Below are positions 55,979 to 64,000 of a stretch of DNA of 64,000 bases, piece by piece (position 1 is the first letter of the stretch; every line of letters starts with the position of its first letter). This stretch comes from Cryptomeria japonica. Lineage: Eukaryota > Streptophyta > Pinopsida > Cupressales > Cupressaceae. The DNA lies in assembly GCF_030272615.1 (NCBI RefSeq), contig NC_081411.1:42213140-42277139 (forward strand), read 5' to 3'. The translations under genes were made by a program, and so were the position numbers. Below the pieces are notes generated by a model, which worked only from the letters and a program-made list of their open reading frames with translations, was not told the DNA's origin and searched no databases.

Positions 55979-55993
55979 AAAGTGGGGGCTAAA
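55979..55993 (+). promoter_or_regulatory. TatC polypurine tract
   Basis: AAAGTGGGGGCTAAA directly before the 3' LTR start TGTAGC. Confidence 0.75.
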
Positions 55994-57623
55994 TGTAGCG
56001 TCGTAAATTGTACGCACTTGCTAGGGTGGTACAATTTCACACCTAGTTTAGCACCCGCCTTGGCGCATTTTGCATTTTGCATTGCATTTCCCCCTTAGCA
56101 CTTAATTAATCAAATTAATTAGGTCTAAGGTTCTATTTCATCATCTTCCACATCATAAAGTTGGGCCCTTTCATTAAAGTGTGCCCCTTTCATTTTATTC
56201 TCCCAATACATCATTTAATCTAAAACCCTAATTAGGTCCTATTTTGAACTTGAGGGCTTGATTTCGGGGGTCAAAACATCTCAAAATCACCTGTAACTTC
56301 GGGATTCTCTCTAAAATCATCATATCTGACGGCCCTGAAAATTTGGTGAAAAGTTGTCGGGACCATGGCGCCCGTGCACATGGTCCCGGACATTTTTCCC
56401 GAAATTTTAGGAGCGCGATCCAATCATAAAATAAAGCTTAACCCCAAGAAATTGGCGGGATATTCAATCTCTAGGTCGGCCAAAAGTCGAAATTAAGACC
56501 TAGGGTTTCATATATAAGAGCTCTCTTTCTTCATTTGAAAGGATCCGAATTTTGGTTTTCAGGACCTCATATGCAGTGAAAGAGCAGATCTTTGAAGACT
56601 TCAACAACATTCAACATCCTTCTATCAAGCATTTATCAATTTCATTCATCCATTTTAGGGCTTGGAAGACATTGAAGAACAATAGGAGATTACCGACTGA
56701 AGATTGGCTTGTACTCCTCCCTTGAGGGTTGGGTATGATTTCATGTTGTTTTCATGTCTTTGCATAAGCTTCAATATATCCTTTATTCATGCTTTAGATC
56801 ACTTTGCATCTTGATTTAGAGCATTTACATTATCATTTACAAGCAATTAGGGTTTACTTTCTAGGTTGCTCTAGTTTGCTTTCTTGCATTTAAGGACCTT
56901 GCACACACACTAGGTCTGCACACACAATACATTTTACTATACAACTTGGCTATTCATGGAGGTGGAAATCACCGAAGCAGGGGTTTGACTAAGGCAAAAC
57001 CCTATATAGCCGCCCACAACACCTTTTCAGATATAAGTGCAGGTTTCGGGACTCGGACGACGCCGCAGGTTGCAGATCCGGGAGAAGCAGACTGAGACCG
57101 ACCTTCCCACCAAATCTCAGAGTAAAAGACCAGGACAGGGGCGTGGGGCGCCCTGGTCCTGCCAGGACAGGGGCGCTGGGCACCCTGGTCCTTCAGACAG
57201 CATTTTTGACAGCTTTTTCTAGAGTGCAAAAACAGCAGTTTTCGGAGCAGTTTCAGGTGCAGAATCAGGACAGTGGCGCCCGCGCCCCCGTCCCGAACAT
57301 TTTCACTCAGATTTTAACACCAGGTACACATTTACATTCTTGTCTTGTCCTTGTGTTTACAGCTTTCCATTATTTAAGTTCAATTCTGCAAATCTTGTCA
57401 TTAGTTCATACTTGCACTTTGGGGTTTGGGATTGAACTTGCATCATTTTATCTTTCAATTACAACAAAGGAATAGAAATCCTAATAGGTAGCCCATGGCT
57501 CTCTCTTCCACAAGAAGAAGTAGCCAATTGTGTGATACCTCTAGGCTCTTTCGTATTCCACAAGTGTGTGGTTGGAAGTGAGATTAGGGCATGTTTGCTT
57601 AGTGTCACTTTTTCTCCTACACA
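55994..57623 (+). repeat. TatC 3' LTR
   Basis: 1,630 bp, near-identical to 49078-50737, lacking one 30-bp GC-rich unit. TATA box at 56511-56517. Confidence 0.9.
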
Positions 57624-57628
57624 AGAAG
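57624..57628. repeat. Target site duplication of TatC, right copy (AGAAG)
   Basis: Identical to 49073-49077. Confidence 0.9.
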
Positions 57629-58981
57629 ATGAAAGAAGGCAAGAGAAGAATTGCTACATGGAAGAAGATGGTGGCTTTGGTGAAGGAAGCCTATCTCCTA
57701 ATGGATTACAATATCCAATTGCATAGGAGGAGACAAAATTTGAAACAAAAGGAGATGGATGTGAGTTCCTACATTGAGGAGTTCATGAAATTGTGTGTGG
57801 GGACCAAGGTGAAAGAGAGTGAAGATGAGAAGGTGGCAAGATACCTCAATGGATTGAGATGTGCAATCCAAGAAGACTTGAATCTCCACACCCTGGTGAC
57901 AGTCCAAAAGTGCTTTCAAATGTCACTCAAGGTGGAGGAGAAGTTGAAGAGAAGGCATGAATAGAATGGCAGAGGCAAAGGGAGACAACAAAGAGGAGGA
58001 AGAGGCCTTTTTAGAGGTAGAGGTAATGGTTTTGGATACCAAGGAGAATCTAGCCAAGATAGTAATAGAGGAGAGAGCAATTACAATCAAGGAGGAGGAT
58101 AAAATCCAAGAGGGAACTTTAGGGGTAGAAGACCAATCCCTTGAGGAAGATTCCAAGGTAGAAGACCTCTGAGATATTATAACTACAATGAAGGACATAT
58201 GGCCAATAGGTGTCCAGAGAAGGCTTCTAGCTCCATAGGAGAAAGGAGAAGCAATTTGGTGCAAGAATCTCATTGTCAAAGTGTGGCAAGTGCAAACACC
58301 TACCAAAGTATAAATGCTCCTGATAGCTATGGATACCCTGAAAGAGGAGAGGCTCTACTGATGAGAAGAGTAGTAACCACCATGAAGGTACCTGACAAGG
58401 AGTGGACACAAAGGAATGCTCTTTTCAAAACAACTTGCAAGGCAGGAGGAAAGGTATGCAAGGTCTTAATAGACTCTAGTTCCACTGAAAATTTTGTATC
58501 TCTTGAAATGGTAGAAAAGCTTAAGCTTAGAAGGTTGCCTCGGCCTTACCCCTACAAAGTTTCATGGCTCACCCAAGGACAGGAAGTAGTGGTAGAAGAG
58601 TGGACGTGGGTGGAGTTTCAGATTGGATCATACAAGGACAGGTTGCTTTTTGATGTAGCCAAGATGGATGCATGTCACCTTTTATTTGGGAGGCCATGGC
58701 AGCATGACTTGAAAGCTCATCATGATGGGTTGAGAAACACCTACTCAATTACCAAGGATGGGAAGGTGCTAGAACTCTTACCTCTGATAGAGGAAGAGAT
58801 GGAACCAAAGGGGAAAGAAGCCAAGGTGCTTACAGTGGAAGGAAAATAGTTCATGAGGGAGATGTCAATGAAAGGTGCAGTATACTATGCCCTCATGCTT
58901 AGCCCTAAAGAGACAAGGAAAGAGCAGGTTGCAAAAGAGAAGGGAGAAGGATAGAAGCACATAGACCCGATAGTCAGACAG
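57629..58981 (+). pseudogene. ChrV gag C-terminus and protease
   Basis: The gag domain continues (MVALVKEAYLLMDY, DVSSYIEEFMKLC, RYLNGLRCAIQEDL) to a TAG at 57962. The same frame then reads an RGG-rich stretch and a zinc knuckle whose first two Cys are Tyr (YYNYNEGHMANRC). The protease frame 58199-58849 has KVLIDSSSTENFVS, with DSS where DSG/DGG is expected, then LLFGRPWQHD. Stops (TAG, TAA, TGA) interrupt the frame several times, mostly at positions that could have been CAG or CGA. Confidence 0.75.
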
Positions 58982-60451
58982 TTGCTTGATAAGTACAAGG
59001 GCATCATCTCAAATGGAATTCCAAGATCCCTACCACCGGTGAGGGATATCAGTCATTGCATAGATCTAATCCCTAGATCTACTCTCCCAAACAAAGTAGC
59101 CTACAAGCTTACTCTAGATCAGAATGCAGAAATGGCTAGGCAGATTGAAGAGTTGCTTGAATCAAGACTGATTGGGAAAACTCTAATCCCATGTGTAGTA
59201 CTGACAATCCTTGCACCCAAGAAGGATGGCACTTGGAGGCTATGCACAGACTCAAGAGCCATCAACAAGATCACCATAAGGTATAGATTCCCAATCCCTA
59301 GAATAGAGGATTTGCTTGATTGCTTAGGGAGTGCTAAATATTTCACAAAAATGGATCTAAAGAGTGGATACCATCAAATTAGAATAAGGCCAGGGTATGA
59401 ATGGAAAACAACTTTTAAAACAAATGAGGGGTTATATGAATGGAAAGTCATGCCATTTGGGTTATCCAATGCCCCTAGTACCTTTTTCAGGTTGATGAAT
59501 GAAGTCTTGGTGGAATTCAAAGGAAAGTTTGTCATAGTATACTTGGATGATATCTTGATTTTCAGTCACACAAGGGAAGAACACCTCAAACACATAGACA
59601 TGGTTCTTAAAAGATTACAAGAAGAGCAACTAATGATCAATTTGGAAAAGTGTTTGTTCATGCAGGAGGAGTTCATCTATTTGGGTTTTGTAATCTCCCC
59701 TGGTGAGTTGAAAATGGATCAAGAAAAGAAAAGTGCTATATTATCTTGGCCAACACCTAAAACTATAAATGAAGTCCGGAGTTTCCATGGTTTAGCAACA
59801 TTTTATAGGAAGTTCATTAGAGGATTTAGTCATGTTTGTGCACCCATGCTTGACACCATAAAGGGAGGACAAAAGTGCAGATTTAGTTGGACTAAGGAGG
59901 CCAATGATTTATTTGAAACATTGAAGAAGAAGGTTGCAGAACAACCAGTCCTTTCCTTACCAGACTTCAACAATATTTTTCACATGGCTATTGGGGCAGT
60001 GCTCAGTCAAGAAGGAAGGCCTATTTCATTTTTTAGTGAAAAGCTAAATGATGTTAAGAAAAGATATTCATCTTATGACTTGGAAATGTATGCTCTAGTA
60101 CACTCTTTGAAGAAGTGGAGGCACTATTTGTTGCCCAAGTAATTCATAGTTTTTACTGATAATCAGGCACTCAGTTTCATCAATAGTCAAGAGAAGTTAA
60201 ACCACTAGCACATGAAGTGGGTAGAGACCCTACAAGCTTTCACATTCACCCTCAAACACAAGAAGGGAGTCAAGAACAAATTTGTAGATGCTTTGAGAAG
60301 GAGGATCTTAATTGTCAACCAAATCAAGATGGAGAGTGTTGGTATTGATTCCTTGAAGAGTATGTATGATGCAGATGAAGACTTTAGAGAGATATACAAT
60401 GTATGTGAAACACTTGGTGAGAAGTATCATATTGAATTTTTGAGTTTCTGA
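58982..60451 (+). pseudogene. ChrV reverse transcriptase and RNase H
   Basis: Frame 58982-60142 has the RT landmarks: RLCTDSRAINKITI, TKMDLKSGYHQI (first Asp), MPFGLSNAPSTFFRLM and YLDDILIFS (catalytic DD). It continues into RNase H (AIGAVLSQEGRPISFFSEKL, YDLEMYALVHSLKKWRHYL). The TAA at 60140-60142 breaks the RNase H before FTDNQAL, and a TAG near 60207 follows. A frameshift near 60445 ends the piece. RT itself looks intact. Confidence 0.8.
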
Positions 60452-60462
60452 TACAAGATGGT

Positions 60463-61460
60463 TTGTTGTTCAAGGGAGTGCAATTGTGTATTCCTAAGTG
60501 TTCCATGAGGTTGAATATCATTAGGGAGAAGCATTGTGGAGCTATGGCAGGTCATTTTGACCTTGACAAGACCTTAGACCTTGTGAAGAGACATTATTTT
60601 TGGCCTAAATTGCAGGTAGATGTAAGAAAGTTTGTGGAGACATGTGTCATATGTCAGAAAGCCAAAGGAAGTCCACAAATGCAGGTTTGTATCAACCCTT
60701 ACCCATTCCTTCTAGGCCATGGGAGAGCATAAGTATGGACTTTGTGTTAGGATTTCCTAAAACAAGAAGAGGATTTGACAGTGTCTTTGTAGTGGACGAC
60801 AGGTTTAGTAAAGTGACTCATTTCTTTCCATGTAAGACTTCTTGTGATGCATCTTATGTTGCAGACTTATTCTTCAAAGAGATAGTTTGGATACATGGAT
60901 TGCCAATAACCATTATTTCTGACAAAGATGTGAAGTTCATAGGTCACTTTGGGAGGACTCTATGGAAGAAGTTGGGGACAAACCTAGCTTTCTCATCAGC
61001 CTATCATCCTCAAACGGATGGGCAAACTAAAGTTGTCAATAGGTCATTGGGAAACCTATTAAGGTGTTTGACAAGGCAACATGGAGAGAACTGGGACAAC
61101 ATTTTGTCACAGACATAATTCTCATACAATGACACCATAAATAGGAGTACCGGAAAGTCTCCTTTCCAGATTGTCTATGGTATTCATCCAAGGGGAGTAT
61201 TGGAGTTCAGGGATTTACCCAAAGAAGAACCCATTAGTGCAGATGGTAAAACTTTTACATCAGCCATTAAGGAGGTACATGACCAAGTAAAGTCTCATCT
61301 CCAACAATCTGCAGAGAAATATAAGCCTTATGCTGATAAGAAAAAGAGAGATGTGCAATTCAATGTTGGGGATTCGGTATGGGTACATTTGAAGAAGGAG
61401 AGACTCCCAAAAGGCAAATACACCAAGGTCATGTAGAGGAAGATTGGACCTTGTCAGATA
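60463..61460 (+). pseudogene. ChrV integrase
   Basis: Frame 60463-60732 has the zinc site (HCGAMAGHFDLDKT, YFWPKL, CVICQKAKG). After a frameshift near 60690, frame 60642-61118 has SMDFVLGFP (first Asp), SDKDVKF (second Asp) and HPQTDGQTKVVNRSL, where the catalytic Glu is replaced by Lys. A TAA at 61116-61118 precedes the C-terminal part (61200-61436), with a TAG at its end. The E-to-K change alone would abolish activity. Confidence 0.8.
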
Positions 61461-61877
61461 TTGAAGAAATGTGGACAAAATGCCTATGAGATCCAACTTC
61501 CTCCTGATCTTGGCCTGTCACCCATTTTTAATGTGTGTGATCTTACACCTTTCAAAGGCAGTGACAATGAAGAAGAAGAACCAATGCAGGTTGCAGCAGA
61601 TAATGACATCCCAAGGCAGGAATTGCCTAAGTTGAGAAAAGTGTTAGACACTAGAGTCACAAAGAAGACAAGGAACAAGAAGTACATTGAGTACTTGGTG
61701 ACTTGGCAAGACAAACTAGACTCTGAGGTAGTTTGGATGACCGGTGAAAATATTTCCAACCATGGCGCAGATTTGCAAACTTTCATCTCAAGTGGGCTTG
61801 AGATCTCTTCTTCCAGGGAGTATGGTGTAGCAGCACCTCATCAACACTCAAATCATGACCCTAAGGATGAAGACTAG
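61461..61877 (+). pseudogene. ChrV integrase C-terminus with chromodomain
   Basis: Begins with the GPY/F-like tail (NAYEIQLPPDLGLSPIFNVCDL), then a chromodomain (LDTRVTKKTRNKKYIEYLVTW, VVWMTGENI). Chromodomains steer chromovirus integration towards marked chromatin. The frame continues about 55 bases into the 3' LTR before stopping. Confidence 0.75.
61811..61822 (+). promoter_or_regulatory. ChrV polypurine tract (short)
   Basis: CCAGGGAGTA immediately before the 3' LTR. It is short and inside the coding frame. Confidence 0.45.
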
Positions 61878-63280
61878 GATCATTAGAGTATCTTAGTGTG
61901 TGTTGTGTTTCATGTATGCAATAAACCCCACCATGTAAACCCATGTCACCAATTAGGCATTTTGATGAGCCCATTGGGACAATGGGGTCAATAGGGGTAG
62001 TAGCTGATTTAGTTGTGTGTTTAATAGGTTTAAGTCATTTTTTAGGAGTGTTTGGTTGATCCATGTGTGTGGATTTCCACCTTGGCAAGTTTGACAACAC
62101 TTTGTGCAAAATTGCAAAAATGCAACTTTTGAGTGCAAAAGTGCAACTTTATGAATTTCGGTTGGAGGAAGCCTTTCAACAGATGGTGTATGTAGAGTTG
62201 TGAAGCAATTGAACACAATAATGGTGTATGTGGAGTTGTGAAGCAACTGAACACAAGAATATTGAATATTTCCCAGAAATACTGACTTTGCTTTGATTGT
62301 ATGTGCCTGTACGGATTGTTCTGAATCACACAATTCATAAAATAGGTGGAAGCATGAATTAACTTTGATTTGAAGGTAGACTGAGACCTTAATTTTTTTC
62401 AAGTAGTGAGAATGCTCCATTCTTCTGATTGCAACCCAGAAAGCTAGGCTTTGGCTAGGGTTTTAACCAAAAATGCCCTTATCTTGCATTCTATCCATCT
62501 AGAAGTTTTTTCCTTTGGTGGGATGTAGGATTGGCCTCTATACTTTAGTTTTTTCATGGTTTTTTGTAAGGGAAACTTGGTTGTGTGGAGAAAAGAGCAC
62601 AATTAGGTAGGCATCTCTATGTGACAACCTAGGGCAAGATTTAGGATAGTAATCATAAAATGTCTTAGTGGTGGATTCCAGGTGAGTAACCCTAGAATTA
62701 GAGGTTACTAACCATTCTCCACATGCTCATGAAGTTGGTTTTGCAATTGGTTTACCGGTAAGAGGAGTTGCTTTGTAAAATAGGCATAATTGCCCCCATT
62801 AGGTCTCTTGGTCTCTAAAGGGTTCAGACCTTTAATGTGTGGACCTCACCAAACCATTTTGGGATTGAATGTAACATCCAAAAGGGTGTCTGGAATGGTA
62901 ATTTTTTTGTTAGAGTGTGTGGAAAATTTTGGAGTTGTATGCCAAATACCGGTAGAAAAGGGCTACTAGTCGAGAGGGTAGGTTTCCAAAGGAGGTATAA
63001 GGATTTGAAGATAAAACCCTGAACCAATGCTTGGATCAGTCTGTAGTAGACCAAAAAGGACGGAATCCAAAGTTTCTAAGGAAAATGGTTACCAGTAAGA
63101 TATGTTTGAGAACTTGAATCCTTTTACTCACCTTGAGTAGGCTTAGGACTAGTGAAGTTGTATGTAGTTTCAATCAAGGTGTGGAGCCCTTCCTTGTAGG
63201 GCCCTAGTGAATATTAGAGGGGTCAGAAGTCTAACCTGGTTTGGGCTTGTCCTTATGTGTGTGGGTAGGGCTCTACATCA
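61823..63280 (+). repeat. ChrV 3' LTR
   Basis: 1,458 bp, homologous to 47064-48553. Apart from the first 55 bases, which are coding, no ORF is supported. A local near-duplication (GATGGTGTATGTAGAGTTGTGAAGCAA) occurs twice at about 62181 and 62222 but once in the 5' LTR. Confidence 0.75.
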
Positions 63281-64000
63281 TACGTTATTAAAGGTAGTAT
63301 CGTATTAGGAGTAACCTCTTTAGAGGATTTCAAAACCCAAACTAATGGATCACCCGGTTAGAGGTTTTGTAAAATAAAGCTTGTTAGAGGTTACCCGATT
63401 AGGAAATTTGACTGTTGTTGTGATTAGAAAACAACAGGTGGTGTGATCTAAAAATAGCACATCTTGCTAGTATAGATCCTCTTGTACTCACTCAATACTG
63501 CATCATTGAGATACTCTCTAACTCCTTCAATAAATCACATCAACTTATTACTTGTATCTCGCATCATAAAAATAGTTCATCACAATGTCATTTTATAGAC
63601 ATTATATTTCATGTCGACTTAGGAACCTCATCCCAATTTCCTAGGTGCAGTGTATCTAGACAATCTTTCATAACACATCACAAATTACCACCAAATTTGT
63701 CAGTTAGGGATAACTCATCACACAATCAGTGAAACCAATTGGAACACCGATACCGGTTAAGAGTTAACCTCTTCCAACTCATAGACCGATTGTTCTTCAT
63801 TCCTTTCCTTGTTGATCTCCGCAAAATCTCCAAATTGGTGCTAGTGAAAACAACCAAAACCAATGTCATTCCTGCATATACCGGTTGTCTACATATATAC
63901 CGGGCAATACTAAGACTTAGGAGTAGTACTGGTTTGTCTTGCCTAAGATGGCTATTACAATGTGAACATATATGTGTATATGTGCCATCAATGATAACAC
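63281..64000 (-). repeat. Element E 5' LTR, distal part (runs off window)
   Basis: Continues the LTR broken at 47063. It has the same GTTAGGAGTAACC / GGTTAGAGG short repeats as the C1 LTR (63310-63420). No LTR end is seen before the window stops. No gene. Confidence 0.6.

Larger units (their letters stand above)
49078..57623 (+). mobile_element. TatC: non-autonomous LTR element with a protease/G-patch ORF
   Basis: LTRs of 1.66 and 1.63 kb, perfect 5-bp target duplication AGAAG, a candidate PBS and a clear polypurine tract make this a well-formed, young element (about 1% LTR divergence). Its only long ORF (51086-54304) has a retropepsin and a G-patch of Tat type, without gag, RT, RNase H or integrase. 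It must have been mobilised by an autonomous partner. Confidence 0.85.
47064..63280 (+). mobile_element. ChrV: chromovirus (Ty3/gypsy), interrupted by TatC
   Basis: Plus-strand element with LTRs 47064-48553 and 61823-63280. It has a Met-type PBS and one gag-pol frame running gag, zinc knuckle, protease, RT, RNase H, integrase and chromodomain. Flanks TACAC (47059-47063) and TACGT (63281-63285) may be a mutated target duplication. Many stops, three frameshift regions and lost catalytic residues show an old, dead copy. The chromodomain at the integrase end identifies a chromovirus; I do not assign the clade. Confidence 0.8.

Noticed and set aside
57957-58172. 71-codon plus-strand frame after ChrV gag
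   Set aside because: Another frame of the RGG-rich gag tail; the true frame carries the zinc-knuckle remnant.
47059-63285. A firm target duplication for ChrV
   Set aside because: TACAC and TACGT share three of five bases; plausible after mutation but not proven.
1-64000. tRNA, rRNA or CRISPR features
   Set aside because: No cloverleaf or rRNA-like sequence and no spaced identical repeats of the CRISPR type were seen; the tRNA-like strings are primer sites.

Overview
The window is plant nuclear DNA built entirely from nested LTR retrotransposons. The plant signs are Ty3/gypsy Tat-type elements with a second (archaeal-like, aRNH) RNase H, a plant mobile domain (PMD) gene, a chromovirus with a chromodomain, and Ty1/copia elements with initiator-Met primer sites. 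This density of nested insertions suggests a large-genome seed plant, possibly a gymnosperm, but the species cannot be fixed from the sequence. I see no ordinary host gene, tRNA, rRNA or CRISPR array in 64 kb.

Layout, from the inside of the nest outwards. The outermost element, E (copia-like, minus strand), is cut into pieces at 1-1539, 18599-19375, 46272-47063 and 63281-64000. It has a 5' LTR, a primer binding site (PBS), a gag with four zinc knuckles that ends at its own stop, and then an unrecognised ORF where copia pol would be expected. Five more elements lie inside it. TatA (1540-18598, minus, target duplication GTCCT) sits in the gag tail. C1 (19376-46271, minus, copia) sits in the gag middle. 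TatB (19944-39700, minus) sits in the 3' LTR of C1. ChrV (47064-63280, plus, chromovirus) sits in the 5' LTR of E. TatC (49078-57623, plus, target duplication AGAAG) sits in the gag of ChrV. Divergence between LTR pairs, counted by eye, agrees with this order: about 1% for TatB and TatC, about 6% for TatA, and clearly more than 1% for ChrV and C1.

Most notable is TatB. Its two LTRs are both exactly 6,282 bp, and each holds a promoter region (three hairpin repeats and a TATA box) followed by a 1,224-codon reading frame broken by amber codons. Its internal part reads gag, protease, aRNH, reverse transcriptase (RT), RNase H, integrase (IN), so the aRNH lies before the RT; in TatA it lies after the RNase H. 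TatC has an intact 1,072-codon ORF with only a retropepsin and a G-patch, so it must depend on enzymes supplied in trans. TatA carries a decayed PMD gene on the opposite strand with its own TATA box and a likely intron.

All autonomous elements are damaged. Many stops are explained by CAG to TAG or CGA to TGA, the pattern expected from deamination of methylated CHG and CG cytosines. The LTR differences of TatB are very uneven (3 in the central 3.0 kb, about 65 in the outer 3.3 kb), which points to gene conversion between LTRs or an assembly effect.
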